A stretch of DNA of 64,000 bases from Valencia hispanica (lineage: Eukaryota; Chordata; Actinopteri; Cyprinodontiformes; Valenciidae), in contig OY747705.1 in the NCBI GenBank assembly GCA_963556495.2, forward strand, positions 34,834,298 to 34,898,297, in the 5' to 3' direction. A model generated the notes under the pieces. It was not told where the DNA came from. It did no database searches and saw only the letters and a program-made list of their open reading frames with translations. The position numbers were made by a program, and so were the translations under genes. Positions 12,100-26,060 of the stretch are shown one piece after another. Every line of letters starts with the position of its first letter. Position 1 is the first letter of the stretch.

Positions 12100-12314
12100 T
12101 AGTTGTGTTTGTTTCCTGGTTCCCTGTGTATGCCCCTCTGTGTTTTCCGTTTTTATGTCTTTGTCGGATCATTGTCGCTTCTACGTCTTCCCTCCCTGCT
12201 TGTCGTCAAGTTCAGTCTTCTACTCCTGAGTTTGTGGACCTTTTTTCATTAAACATGCATTCCCGAAACGCTAAATGCCTCTCTGCTTCTGGGTCCTCTC
12301 TACATAACCTAACA
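12100..12314 (+). repeat. right LTR of the short element (5' part lost or diverged)
   Basis: From the shared CCTGTGTATGCCCCTCT block to CCTAACA this matches the left LTR at about 85-90 percent by eye. The first 90 bp or so of the LTR are not recognisable. Confidence 0.65.
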
Positions 12315-12319
12315 AAGTC

Positions 12320-13259
12320 AATGTCCAATATTCAAAATACTTTGATTGGTTGTCTTAAGCCTGTTTTGACATCACCAGAGGAAGTGGAGGCGGTATTTAA
12401 AGGATAGATTCTTCTTTCTTTAATCACAATCAAGAAACATTTTTAAACTAATGGCAAAACCAATGGAAAGCTGACCATTGCAAGTCACTTTGAAATGAAA
12501 CATTGAGACAGGAGTATGTTGTCTCTTTTGATCAGTATAAATACCAAAGGGAAAGACTAGAGTCCTGATTAAGATTATTATTATTATAACTTCTTCATAC
12601 CACTAAAAGAGATAAAGCTAAAGTAATGTGGAGAACTCTTTGCTCATACTGACTTGAAGTCTCACAGCCAAAACCTCATAATTATTTAAACACTTAATTT
12701 TTACTGTTATTTTGATAAAAGTCAAATACAACTTGTTTTTTGTTACAGTATACATGAGTACCCTCAACTCTCTTTCAGGCCAGGAAAATAGAAATGTTCT
12801 GTCAATCTGTTAAAAGTGCTGCCAATATCAAGATTTTTTAGTTGTCATCTCCTCAAAACCACTTGGTCAAAGTAGGTCTCTTGTTTTTCTATCTCAATTT
12901 TATAACCATCCCATTAATAAATGGAAACACTGTAGCAAACCGGCCTAAGATCAACTGACCTCCCCATTGAACTTTCCATTTTAAGTTTCACAAAGCTGTC
13001 ACTGGTTTACTCTTTTTGCCATTACCCCTCCTTGCTATGCCATTCAGATGTTTCTGTTTTGTGTCAGCTTGTTTTTTATATAAAACTGTTTTTGCACAGC
13101 TGTGAAACCCAGTGCATCACACGCTCTGTGTTAATGTGTTTCAGAGAACCCTACCGTATTCTATTTATCTTCATTACACAGCTTTACAATACAATGCCAT
13201 GTCTCCTGATGACGTATAGCCAGTAAATGTACTTTTGAACTGTATTTTACATATCAAGT
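12320..13259. other. unique AT-rich DNA
   Basis: No gene, repeat family or RNA gene was recognised. Confidence 0.5.
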
Positions 13260-13760
13260 CATGGATAGCATTGAACTTCTAACAGCTAAACCAGGACAAA
13301 ACTGAAGTTTTAATTATTGGTCATGAAGACAAGAGAGAGGTTATTTTACCAGAACTGTAACATTTTAAACCTTCTCATTGTGTAAGAAATCTGGGTGTTC
13401 TTTTGGACTCTGAGCTCAATTGTTTTCCTTATATCAAAAATACAACTAAAATATAATTTGGTCATCTTAAAAAAAGTCTGACCATTCCTCTCTCTTGCCA
13501 GCACAGAAGTGTTGATGTATTTTATTTTCAGTAGATTAGATTATTGTAATGTGCTGGTCTCTGGTCTTTCCAAAAACAGTATTTCAAGTCTACAACTACT
13601 CCAGTACTCAGCTGCAGGTGTGCTGACGAGGACCAGGGGAAGGGAACACACTACACCAGTTTTAAAGTCCTTGCATTGGCTCCCTTTGCATTTTAGATTT
13701 GAATTTAAAGAGCATATTGCAGGTCAAATATTTTCTAAAATGCACATAAAATGTTGTCCA
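13260..13760 (+). pseudogene. CR1/L2-type LINE, 3' part of reverse transcriptase ORF
   Basis: Broken frames carry the conserved C-terminal blocks of fish CR1/L2-type (Maui/Rex1-like) ORF2: NLGVLLDSELN, FSRLDYCNVLVSGL, SLQLLQYSAAGVLTRTRG and LKSLHWLPLHFRFEFK. The thumb and C-terminal part of the reverse transcriptase is all that remains, as is usual for 5'-truncated LINE copies. Stops and frameshifts are frequent, so the copy is old. The exact family cannot be fixed by eye. Confidence 0.8.
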
Positions 13761-13981
13761 AAATTACTATTTGAGGATATTTTTTATTTTTACAGTAGAT
13801 AACGGGACAAAACTTAATAAAAAAAGTTTCATAATCTGGAAGTGTGACATAAGTAAAGGGAGTCATATGCTATGCGCTGCCTCAGCTCAGTGTAGCCAGT
13901 AGTTAGTTATCTGGTAGAGAGGTGGTGTTATCGAGAGTCAGTGTGATCACTAGTTTTGTATTGCGTGCATTTGGCTTAGAA

Positions 13982-14330
13982 ATGGTAAATTATTGTGTTT
14001 GTGGAGGCTGTACAAACAGCAAGTTGTCAGGACATCGAGTCCACAGATGTCCAAAGAAAAACAAAAAAGGAGCCATCTTCTGTTCCTGGGTGCGTTTTGT
14101 GCAGTTGAAGTCGAGATTTCACTTCTGCTTCGGCTACATAAAACGCGGCGGTTCATGGCGCTCACTTCAGACCGAAGGATTACCATCATAGCAATGTGAT
14201 GGAGTTCAACATGGGATGCAGAAGCAAAGATCAGGTGCAACTGACACAAGGCGAAGTTCCTTCAGTGCACACAACTTTATCGGCACCGCTATCAGCTGCT
14301 GTTTCTGGGGCTGCAGCAGGCGGGAGACGT
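13982..14330 (+). pseudogene. THAP-domain pseudogene with lost zinc ligand
   Basis: From the ATG at 13982 the frame reads MVNYCVCGGCTNSKLSG, then PKKNKKG and CSWVRFVQLKSR. This is a THAP N-terminus with its CxxC pair and the W..FV core. A frameshift near 14112 and an in-frame TAA (about 14139-14141) follow. The other frame continues with DFTSASAT and GAHFRPKDY, where the AHF block is clear but the third zinc ligand, normally Cys two residues before AHF, is replaced. The THAP fold would not form as usual. A Ser/Ala/Gly-rich tail to about 14330 may belong to it. Probably a transposon-borne THAP gene. Confidence 0.75.
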
Positions 14331-14574
14331 GGTCATGGATCCATCAGACTGAGCTCTACTCAGACAGGATCTTGTCATTAAAAGTCTTGTTGTCTACGCT
14401 GCTAATTACCAACTTTGTTAAAAGAACAATATCAAAAATTAGATGCAACGTGATATGTGGCTTGTCAAATTAGCAGTACAAAAGGGGTATCAGGAAAATG
14501 TGTACGTCGTCGCCTCTCTCTCTAAAGTGCTCTACCATGTTACGTGAACGGATATTGTATGTGATAGTTATAAT

Positions 14575-15350
14575 AATCTATCTTGGTATCGACCCTCTCA
14601 ACTCAAGGAAAATGGCATTCATCCAAAAGGATTGGGCAGTCAGATCTTGACATATTAGATATATTATGCTATTCTAGGAAATCACTAGGAAATCCCTACC
14701 TATCAGACCAACATCTCTGGCAAATTTTGACATGGCACTTTTAAATGTTCGCTTTCTTTTAAACAAATGTTTTATTGCTAATGATTTGATTTTAGAAAAT
14801 AATACTGACTACAGTCAGTATCTTTTTAACTGAAACCTGGCTTGGCGCGCCTTTTATTCTCACCAAGCTTTCCACCTAAATTTAAATGTTTAATTTTCTA
14901 TTATGGGAGGTAAAGAAAATGTCAGAACTGCTTCCATTGCTCAAAATTCAATTTTGAAAAAGACATTTCCACAAAATAACGATACCACATTATGCCTTCG
15001 CTGTTAGCAACCCCCCTGTTTTATGTGTTACAGTTTAAAGACCACCTAATCCTCCTTCCTGTTTTATTCAAGAATTTTCTGAATTTTTATCTACTGTACA
15101 TGCAAATTATTAAAACATTTTTAACATACCAACATTAAAACATAACTAGTGATTTGAAACTTCACATTGATATACAAAATAGTTTTTAAGTTGATGAAGT
15201 TTTAAGTGTTTTTTCTGTTAAACTCTGGATTTTAAGCAGCATGTCACACAGCCAACTCACAAGAGAGGACACACCCTGGACCTGCTCATAACATATGGCC
15301 TGTCCACTAGTGTGTCCTCTGTTGTTGACCTGTCTGTGTCAGACAACTTT
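14575..15350 (+). pseudogene. CR1/L2-type LINE, endonuclease remnants
   Basis: Near 14733-14850 broken frames give MALLNVRSL, then NDLILENNTDY and TETWLG: the N-terminal blocks of the LINE apurinic-type endonuclease, where LTETWL contains its catalytic Glu. Near 15225-15345 the C-terminal block appears (QPTHKRGHTLDLLITYGL, with the QxTHxxGHTLDL pattern). The middle, including the metal-binding GDFN box, is missing. Confidence 0.7.
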
Positions 15351-15443
15351 TGTATATAGTATTGTTTTAGTAAACCAATAAACCAAAATATCAGTATAAT
15401 ATATATTTTCATAATAGGGCTGATATGGTTATGTTGCTAGTTT

Positions 15444-15449
<6 letters not shown>

Positions 15450-15517
<68 letters not shown>
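15450..15517. repeat. (TA)n microsatellite
   Basis: About 34 TA units. Confidence 0.95.
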
Positions 15518-15522
<5 letters not shown>

Positions 15523-17053
15523 TAGAATTTAACAGTTGTGCACAATTATTACATTATGCATTATACACATTTTAATTTTAGTTTTATTCATATTTGTAGA
15601 TGATTTTTTCTTATATGTGTATGTATATACCTTTACCTCATCAAATGTGTATAGGCTGCTCTCACTCTGTTGGGATGGTGACTCAGCCTGGCAGGAGACA
15701 GAGACATTTGGTTCAAGTTTGGGGAAATTCACATAAAAGCTGCCTTAAAATGAACAATATTGCTACGGAAACCCTGTGGTTTAACAGATAACTAAACACA
15801 GGTAAAAATGCACATGTGTGGTTGATCTCAAGTACAAAGTGGATTCTAAACCAGGTTTAGTAAAACTTAGCTCACATCATCTGAGTCACTGATATATTGA
15901 TGTTTTTGCATGGATAAAACAGTCCTGCTAACATGGAGCCAATTCCTGAGTCTTAGCTTGACTTAAAACGTATTGTTATGGAGAGCATGTATTGTCCGTT
16001 GCAGCTACATTATGAGATATTTTTGTTTCCTAAAATTAACTTGCCATAAATGATTTGATTGGTTAAAGCTGGGATTGAGTTTTGAATGTTAGTACCCTTT
16101 CAGCAGTGAACATGACTGAACATTTTTGTTGTGGTAAAGACATCGGCAAACTTTAGATATATTTGTATATGATTGCAAAGTCTAGCTAAATGAAACAAAG
16201 AATAGATCTCTATTAAATATTGACTGAAATAACAATAAGATAGTATTGCTAGAGGGTGTATATTTCATCATTGTGGTGATCCGTCTGTATAAATCCCAAG
16301 GAAAACTGTCACACTCCCAAAACAAAGTGTATGAGTTAGGTTCCTGTTAATTCTTTAATGAAGTCAAAGTTAAGGGAAATGTCAGCATGAGCAGTTTCCT
16401 GTAGGACTACACCCAACAGTGAATTATTCAGAGATAATCACGAAGTTCAAGGATTTGATTGTTTTGTTTCAAAGCACATTATTGTGTTTTAAAAAGAACC
16501 ATTGAAGGGTCCTATCTATTAAGGTCATGCTGTATATTTAAAGTTAAATATGTGTTTACATTTATACCGAGAGTTTATTAAAAAACAACTATTTGCAGAA
16601 TGTTGAACAGGGTCAACCCTGTGTTCTTATCTTAATTTAGAATTTAACTCAGAAGCACAACAAAGAAAATGATAATTTGGGCACTGGAACAGTTATGGGA
16701 ACTTCTTGACTCAAGTGTAACAGACCCTTGATCACAGGATTAGTAACGCCTGAGTAAGCACCAATCAGCATGGTTTCCCCTGGTAAAAGATACATGACAG
16801 GAAGAACCCCACCAAATCCCTATGAATCAGGAGCCTTAACAATATAGAGAAGGTGGAGATGCAAGACCCTCTCTGATAACCTCTACACAGAACAATGACC
16901 CCTTTCCTCATCCTTTCCTAAGCTGTTGTAATTAGGTTGTACTTAAAAATAGAATAGACTAATCCTTTATTGTCCCACAAAGGGGAAATTGACAGCAAAG
17001 AGACAGATAATAGAAGCATTCACGATCACACAAGAATGGTAGAAAAAGTATTA
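15518..17053. other. unique AT-rich DNA with a short repeat tail
   Basis: Mostly unrecognised. At 16944-16990 the phrase CTAATCCTTTATTGTCCCAC resembles the common fish repeat tail that reads TTTATTGATCCC (also at 20334-20374), so an old retroelement 3' end may be present. Confidence 0.45.
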
Positions 17054-17055
17054 TA

Positions 17056-18661
17056 CAGTGGCTTGCAAAAGTATTCGGCCCCCTTGAACTTTTCCACATT
17101 TTGTCACATTACAGCCAAAAACATGAATCAATTTTATTGGAATTCCACGCGAAAGACCAATACAAAGTGGTGTACATGTGAGAAGTGGAACGAAAATCAT
17201 ACATGATTCCAAACATTTTTTGCAAATAAATAACTGAAAAGGGGGGTGTGCGTAATTATTCAGCCCCCTGAGTCAATACTTTGTAGAACCACCTTTTGCT
17301 GCAATTACAGCTGCCAGTCTTTTAGGGTATGTCTCTACCAGCTTTGCACATCTAGAGACTGAAATTCTTGCCCATTCTTCTTTGCAAAACAGCTCCAGCT
17401 CAGTCAGATTAGATGGACAGCGTTTGTGAACAGCAGTTTTCAGATCTTGCCACAGATTCTCGATTGGATTTAGATCTGGACTTTGACTGTGCCATTCTAA
17501 CACATGGATATGTTTTGTTTTAAACCATTCCATTGTTACCCTGGCTTTATGTTTAGGGTCGTTGTACTGCTGGAAGGTGAACCTCCGCCCCAGTCTCAAG
17601 TCTTTTGCAGACTCCAAGAGGTTTTCTTCCAAGATTACCCTGTATTTGGCTCCATCCATCTTCCCATCAACTCTGACCAGCTTCCCTGTCCCTGCTGAAG
17701 AGAAGCACCCCCAGAGCATGATGCTGCCACCACCATATTTGACAGTGGGGACGGTGTGTTCAGAGTGATATGCAGTGTTAGTTTTCCGCCACAAATAGCG
17801 TTTAGCATTTTGGCCAAAAAGTTCCATTTTGGTCTCATCTGACCAGAGCACCTTCTTCCACATGTTTGCTGTGTCCCCCACATGGCTTGTGGCAAACTGC
17901 AAACGGGACTTCTTATGGTTTTCCTTTAACAATAGCTTTCTTCTTGCCGCTCTTCCATAAAGGCCAACTTTGTGCAGTGCAAAACTAATAGTTGTCCTAT
18001 GGATAGATTCCCCCACCTGAGCTGTAGATCTCTGCAGCTCGTCCAGAGTCACCATGGGCCTCTTGGCTGCATTTCTGATCAGTGCTCTCCTTGTTCGGCC
18101 TGTGAGTTTAGGTGGACGGCCTTGTCTTGGTAGGTTTACAGTTGTGCCATAGTCCTTCCATTTCTGAATGATTGCTTGAACAGTGCTCCGTGGGATGTTC
18201 AAGGCTTGGGAAATCTTTTTGTAGCATAAGCCTGCTTTAAATTTCTCAATAACTTTATCCCTGACCTGTCGGGTGTGTTCTTTGGACTTCATGGTGTTGT
18301 TGCTCCCAACATTCTCTTAGACAACCTCTGAGGCCGTCACAGGGCAGCTGTATTTGTACTGACATTAGATTACACACACGTGCACTCTATTTAGTCATTA
18401 GCACTCATCAGGCAATGTCTATGGGCAACTGACTGCACTCAGACCAAAGGGGGCTGAATAATTACGCACACCCCACCTTTCAGTCATTTATTTGTAAAAA
18501 ATGTTTGGAATCATGTATGATTTTCGTTCCACTTCTCACGTGTACACCACTTTGTATTGGTCTTTCACGTGGAATTCCAATAAAATTGATTCATGTTTGT
18601 GGCTGTAATGTGACAAAATGTGGAAAAGTTCAAAGGGGCCGAATACGTTTGCAAGCCACTG
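17056..18661 (-). mobile_element. Tc1-type DNA transposon, complete, transposase open
   Basis: A 1606-bp element flanked by TA at 17054-17055 and 18662-18663. Its ends are long inverted repeats starting CAGTGGCTTGCAAAAGTATT on the left and the reverse complement, with one or two changes, on the right. The inverted repeats run about 200 bp (left 17056-17270, right 18440-18661). The single gene between them is on the minus strand and has no stop or frameshift. Confidence 0.93.
17273..18292 (-). CDS. Tc1-type transposase, full length, catalytic Asp replaced by Tyr
   Basis: 339 residues, the usual length for fish Tc1 transposases (about 340), with an uninterrupted frame. It starts MKSKEHTRQVRDKVIEKF, a typical N-terminus. 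Two paired-type helix-turn-helix units lie at about residues 1-110 (ALNIPRSTVQAIIQKW; a GRPPKLTGRTRR hook). The glycine-rich box is [16 protein letters not shown]. The catalytic triad should be D,D-34-E: the first Asp is present in WSDETKMELFG and the Glu in SPDLNPIENLW, but the second, normally the first Asp of QDNDPKH, is Tyr (QYNDPKH; codon 17564-17566, residue 243). The 34-residue spacing to Glu is exact, so this is the catalytic position. The protein should therefore bind ends but not cut. If expressed, it would be an inactive competitor. Confidence 0.92.
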   Translation of the reverse strand: MKSKEHTRQVRDKVIEKFKAGLCYKKISQALNIPRSTVQAIIQKWKDYGTTVNLPRQGRPPKLTGRTRRALIRNAAKRPMVTLDELQRSTAQVGESIHRTTISFALHKVGLYGRAARRKLLLKENHKKSRLQFATSHVGDTANMWKKVLWSDETKMELFGQNAKRYLWRKTNTAYHSEHTVPTVKYGGGSIMLWGCFSSAGTGKLVRVDGKMDGAKYRVILEENLLESAKDLRLGRRFTFQQYNDPKHKARVTMEWFKTKHIHVLEWHSQSPDLNPIENLWQDLKTAVHKRCPSNLTELELFCKEEWARISVSRCAKLVETYPKRLAAVIAAKGGSTKY

Positions 18662-18693
18662 TATATGTACATTAAGGACACAATTACAAAAAC

Positions 18694-18800
<107 letters not shown>

Positions 18801-18816
18801 TGTGTACACACACACA

Positions 18817-20161
<1,345 letters not shown>

Positions 20162-20163
20162 TA

Positions 20164-20887
<724 letters not shown>

Positions 20888-21239
20888 ATTAAAAGCAATG
20901 ACCGGCACAGATTTGGTCTATAAAAATCTAAATAGCAACTTTATTGGGTACTCAGACGGAATTGAACATGTGGACTTGCGCTGTAAAGGCAAGTCATTTT
21001 GGGAACAGGTGCAGGCTCTTGTTAATCAAGCTCAACACCACAAACAAACATTACAAAAGAAAAAGAAATTGATCCAGCTCATTTATAAAGGCTCTTGCAC
21101 ATACCATAAGACGTAATTTTTTGTCATTAAAGGGCCCATTTCTATGGCAAGTGAAGCAGAAAATGTAGTAGCATGAGGAAAGGACATTAAAACTAGGACA
21201 AACTAGAAAAAGTAGCATTTCCTGCAAAAATGCAGTGTG
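20888..21239. other. spacer before the TTAGCTAA array
   Basis: No gene was recognised. Confidence 0.4.
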
Positions 21240-23164
21240 AATGCTATAAGCTGAATTTACTTGCAGAAAATGGCTGAAGTATTTGAAGTCAGCTGTTAAA
21301 GACTTGCTGAAGTGTAATAAACAGAAACAGCAGAAAAAAGAAAAATAGTGTGCCTACTGTACCACAAAGAAAAACTGTCACAATTAGCTAAAATAAAAAG
21401 TTGAATATTACGAAAAGTATAAAGGTTATGAATATCAAAAGATATACCCGGAAAAAGCAGAATGAGCAGAATAGTTGACAAGTTGAATGGTTAAAATAGC
21501 ACAAAGTAAGCAGAAGTAGTTGAATTTCAAAAAACTTACGAAAGCGTATGGTAGCATGTTGCAAAACACAAACATGTTGGTTAACAATAATTCAATCCAT
21601 TCAGTATAATAAAAATAGGCTTAAAGGGAAGTGTTAGCTAAAATTAGCTGAAAAGCAAATGTTAGCTAAAATGCTAGTCGTAGTAAGTTGGCAAACTCTA
21701 ACATGGGGCTAAACATTAACAAAATCTATTTAGCAAGGTAACCTTAGCTGTTAAGTCAAAATTAGCTTAAATTTTGATACTAACTGTAATACTTGTGTTA
21801 GCTTAAATACTAGTGGTTGTATGTTGGCAAACACTAACATAATCGCTACCATGAACTTAATCCTTTCAGGATGTTAAAATCTTCCGGAAATGCAAATATT
21901 AGCGAACATTAGCTAAAATGCTAATGTTAGCTTAAATATTATTTTTTAGCTTAAATGCTAGAGATAGCATGTTTGTAAGTACCAACATGTTGGTTAACAT
22001 TAACTCAATCCATTCATTATGTTAATTTGAGCAGTTAAGTCAAAATTAGCTAAAATGTTATTGTTAGCTTAAATGAGCTACATTGCAATGGTTAGTAAAA
22101 AAGCTATTGGTAGCATGTTAGCAAACATGGACATCCCAGATAGCAATGAGTCGGCGGACCGCCGGCGGCCCTCCGGCGGCAGTAGAAGTGTCAGAGTGGC
22201 GTAATCGCAAACACGTTTGACGGTGCACCGCCGGCGGCTGCCGCTTTTTAGCAGCGGCAGCCGCCTTCCTACCACCTTTGTTCCGCGGCCGGCCCGCGGC
22301 CCAACCGCCGTCCCGCCGCCGTTATATCAAAGGCGACCCTTCCGCGGCCCGTCGGAGGCAAACGCTATTTTCGAGCGATCGGTCGCCGCTTATATATATC
22401 TCATGCAGTTTATCAAGAATAATGATTGATCAAACCAGACAAAATTCCATTTGACGTTTTAATTCCACATTTCAAAGTACAGTAACTGTCATTGAAACAT
22501 GATGTTAGATCAGAACAGAAAAAAAGAGAAAAATATGTATATACACACCCACACACACAAAAGAACATGCAGGTTTCCAATTAAATTGTAAAAAACAAAA
22601 AAAACAAAAAAAACAGCCTTATCTTACAAAATTATAACAATAATTGTTAATAATATAAAGAGGTCAGCTCTGGGATGAAAAGAATTACCAGTACACATAA
22701 GTAATGAGTATATCTGGTACCAAAGAATGTGCAGGACACCAAAAAAAATTCAGGTATAACATCACATTTACAAACCATTTCTAACAATAAGATAAGTGGT
22801 AATAATTTAGAATAAAGCTCTGGAGTAGAATAGACCATTATAATGGCATTGCTGACCTGGGGTACAAGATTTCTCTTGTATCTGTGATAAACATCTTCAC
22901 ATATATATAAAAAATACTGAGGTAAAAACAGTAGTAGAACAAATATAACTGCAATGCTGACCTGTGGCACAAGGATTTACAAGCTATTTTTTTACAATAT
23001 AATAAGAGTTAAGCATTATGATAATATCCACAGTGAACAGTGTGGATTGGGTGAGTGCAGTCTGACACTTCTGGCTTCTTTAGGGGTCTTGAAGTTACTG
23101 ACTGCAGGATAAAGAAAGGGTTCCAGTTGTCAGTGATGCTGGGGTGTCAGTAGTCAGCCTAGGT

Positions 23165-24176
23165 TTAAGGGGTCGGCTGTGGGTCCCTCTCAGCTGTGCG
23201 GTGCCTTTTTTCGCCTTCACGGTCAGATGCTCCTTTCAGGTAACGCACAACGTTAACCTGCACGGCTTCATCAGTGGCATCCTGGGTTGCCGGGTTCTTC
23301 CGGATGGCTCCTGTAGAAAATACAGATCTGTCATTCCATTTGAATGGCATAATGCCATTCACATCTACTAAAATTCTTATTATTTTTTTTACATCCAACT
23401 TACTTTGAACAATGGTCCTCAGGAACATGTCTCTAAAACATGCTTTATCCCCAACTCCAGTCCAGGTTGTATTGATGGAAAGGTGATTAGAGAAGATACT
23501 TTGAAGCATCCGCCAGACGGTTGTCTTTAGGTCCCTCCCACATTTGATTGTCAAAAACCGAAGCTGAAAACCAAAAAAAAGTGTTACAAATTACATTTCT
23601 CTGAAGCTTATCATACATAAATATAAAATGTGACAGGCTGTGGATTCAGACTGTAGAATATGCAGTGTACAATCTTAATTCTACTTTTTAGATTACCCTA
23701 TGGAGTTATAAACGAAATCAGCACACTTACAAATCGTTCCTGGAGCTCGTTATCCTGCCTTAAACTGTTGTCAAGCAACGCCAAATCTTCCTGGGTGTCT
23801 AGGGGGAGTAACAGATCCCCTGGCAGGGATAACTCTCCAACAGACACATTGGCACTGAAATGTTGCAGCATAGTGTCCATTTTGTTGTCCATGCTACGCA
23901 CAACATCGCCAAACTCTCCAAGACGTCGCAGCATTAAGGTCTGATCTGCACCTACAGGGGTTAAATAAAATAATAGTCAGTCCTGATCCCTCAACTACTA
24001 AACTATGACATTTATATCTAGGTCTACTACATGTATAGGTGGCACCAGTGGGAATGAAACCAACAACCACAGGTGTTGTTTGCAAGTTGTACCTGATTGC
24101 CCAGTGCGAGCAAACGTCTTCAACATTGTCCCAACTTGCTTCACCTGCTCTTGAAGTGAGCCGCTGTCATCCGAAG
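23165..24176 (-). CDS. DUF4806-domain protein, four exons, upstream exon(s) not found
   Basis: Exons are 24093-24176, 23731-23951, 23404-23563 and 23165-23310. Every junction has a proper acceptor and donor (acceptors TTTTGTAG, CCCCTGTAG, TTTTCAG, TTCTACAG; donors GTACAA, GTAAGT, GTAAGT), and the phases 1, 0 and 1 match across all three introns. The joined frame is open to TAA at 23165-23167. It shows the DUF4806 pattern: LLPLDTQEDLALLDNSL, then KTTVWRMLQSIFSNHL and WTGVGDKACF. The tail is charged and probably disordered. The function of DUF4806 is unknown; it occurs in animal proteins of transposon-like distribution. The usual N-terminal exons of such proteins are absent from 24180-26040. 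The first exon needs an upstream exon ending in phase 1, which is not evident. Intact splicing suggests recent function. Confidence 0.75.
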
Positions 24177-24925
24177 CTACAAAATGAAAGGCATATGGTA
24201 ATTTCAAGTCGCTGTGCCTCTTCTACAAAAGGATTCAAAAAGTGAAGGCTGCTTGGCTTCTTCTTCCCATAATAGAGACCAATGACAAATGGAAGTTTGT
24301 TTTGTTGGACATTACCCACGTATTGCTCAATTAAACCAAGAACTGGCCAGAACTGGGCATTTGAGCTTTTGAAAAGTGGAAGTCCATCAACATTAACTTG
24401 CATTGAAACTAACGTCAACTTCTGCAATTTAGGAGACACTAAAAACTGCGATAGTATTCCACTTTCAATTCCAGAGTGATGGTATACACCACCTGAGAGT
24501 TCTGTTGTTTTAACACAAGTCACTGTTTTCAGAAGGGTTCTTGGGTCGTTAGGAAGGGTTGGATGATCCTTGGACAAAATGGTTAAAAGCTTACCCAGTG
24601 CCACATGGGGGATCATGTTGTCAATAGCCCACCCTGCCAATTGTGTCCTTAGGCAATCCTCTTCCTCCTCACTATCTTCTGTGCTTGAGGAAAAAATTTC
24701 ACCAGGTTCATATACCTCATCAACAGTTATTTCCTGTGCTTCAGGGGTTACAGTTTGTCCATGGCTTGTTGGAGCCATTCCATGTTGATGTTCATTAAGA
24801 GGAGGATTTACTTGGTCAAAGTCAGGAATAACAGCAAGTAGAGCATCGTTTGCAGCTGCAATTTCCTGTTTGTCCCTCTCAACTCCTTTAAATACTCGTC
24901 TCCTTTTGGCCCAGTAACTAGACAT
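24167..24925 (-). CDS. TNP2-like (EnSpm/CACTA-type core) protein, N-terminal half, truncated
   Basis: I start at the ATG 24923-24925 (MSSYWAKRRRVFKGVERDK). A good acceptor (TTCTTGCAG) lies just upstream at 25021-25022, giving a short 5' leader. 252 residues: a basic N-terminus, an acidic stretch (EDSEEEED, about residue 85), then LAGWAIDNMIPHVALGKLL, and a core with QVNVDGLPLFKSSNAQFWP and FVIGLYYGKKKPSSLHFL. This matches the animal transposase pattern DGLPxFKSSxxxFWPxL and KPxSxxxFLxxFVEE, distantly like plant TNP2. It stops soon after FVEEAQRL, inside DUF4806 exon 1 in another frame, so the catalytic C-terminal part is missing. I infer an internal deletion near 24180-24250 that brought a transposase start against the DUF4806 gene. 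Confidence 0.6.
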   Translation of the reverse strand: MSSYWAKRRRVFKGVERDKQEIAAANDALLAVIPDFDQVNPPLNEHQHGMAPTSHGQTVTPEAQEITVDEVYEPGEIFSSSTEDSEEEEDCLRTQLAGWAIDNMIPHVALGKLLTILSKDHPTLPNDPRTLLKTVTCVKTTELSGGVYHHSGIESGILSQFLVSPKLQKLTLVSMQVNVDGLPLFKSSNAQFWPVLGLIEQYVGNVQQNKLPFVIGLYYGKKKPSSLHFLNPFVEEAQRLEITICLSFCSFG

Positions 24926-25959
24926 TGTAACTAACAATGCATTTACCTTTAAAGCCAAAACGATTGTCCAACAGTAGGTCTCTTGTGTGAAGTTAACCAG
25001 TTATGCTCCGGTCAAGGTATCTGCAAGAAAATGTGAACAAAACCACATTGTTAACATTAGGAATATACAGTAGCATATATGCTGTAGGAAAAAAAAAAAA
25101 GAAAAAAAAGATCAGCCAAACGTGTAACAGTGAAATTGTTAAAAAATTAAATGTACTCATTCAGTGTAGTGATTCATGTGAACAGCACAAGCTTTGGATA
25201 GGCCTACCTACTGTAGCTAGTTACATTTCTACATGTAACGTAACTAGCAACATTGCTTAACCTCAGTGTGTAAGTTACTGTAACAAAGCCAAAACAGCAT
25301 GTGTTAGCTAACAATTGCTAGCCACTCTAGCTACTGGACTAGCAGCTACTTGTTCAGACAAACAAAATAATTTAAACAACCTATATACAACGTTAGTTTT
25401 GTAAGAAAACACTAGATGTAAAGCTTTGGCTACGTACTGAAGTGAGACACATCTCAACATGCTTGAACAGTGTAAAAAAGGCGAGCATGTGTTAGCTAAC
25501 ACTCTGAACTAGACTAGCAGCGTGCGTGTCGGAACAAACAAAGGAAAACAACCTAACGTTACTGGTATCATCTTCGGTTTAGTTAGAAAACACAAGTTAT
25601 ACTGATCAGTCTTGTCGTAGATTTTGCTACCTACTGCTGGAACCACATTACCACATGGGCGGCGGCATAAATGTCCATACAAGTAACTGTTTATGTAGTT
25701 AATTCGACTGACCAAAACTAACTTAAAACACATACGTACTCACACTCGTATAAACATACGTATCTTAGAAGAAAAGAAAAACTCAACGCCTGGAAGAAAC
25801 AAAGTAGCTATTACAGAAAGTTAATTGCAACATGGCGGCAACTTTGGAAACAAGGCTAACGTACTTTAGCCTTACTTTAGCTTGACTAGTAAGGCAAGAA
25901 CAAAGATAACAACAGATTTTACAAAGATAAAACATTGTAAACATAATATTGCGTTAAGG

Positions 25960-26060
25960 AAACATGTACTTACTTAAACGATGGTAGTCCACAGAAACTC
26001 GCGATTGAGCGGCGAACTGATGCGAATGTGTGCTCTAGTTATGTTGTTTGGGGAGGGGCC
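25960..26060 (-). promoter_or_regulatory. probable first exon/promoter zone of the DUF4806 element
   Basis: GC-richer patch inside AT-rich DNA. On the minus strand it ends with a strong donor, TTTAA followed by GTAAGT (25974/25973). No ATG frame of interest lies in it, so it would be a 5' leader. Inferred from position and splice signal only. Confidence 0.35.

Larger units (their letters stand above)
10982..12314 (+). mobile_element. short non-autonomous LTR retrotransposon
   Basis: A 1333-bp unit is flanked by the 5-bp direct repeat AAGTC at 10977-10981 and 12315-12319. It begins TGTCATGA, and the two LTR ends read CCTGACA (11257) and CCTAACA (12314). The two LTR copies share a long matching stretch around a polyadenylation region (ATTAAACATG). 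The interior carries no pol domain. It starts with ACTGGACCCAGCAGAG, resembling the first codons of a fish gypsy gag whose ATG has changed, and is then filled by a 33-bp minisatellite. It is probably a deletion derivative moved by the machinery of a larger element. Confidence 0.75.
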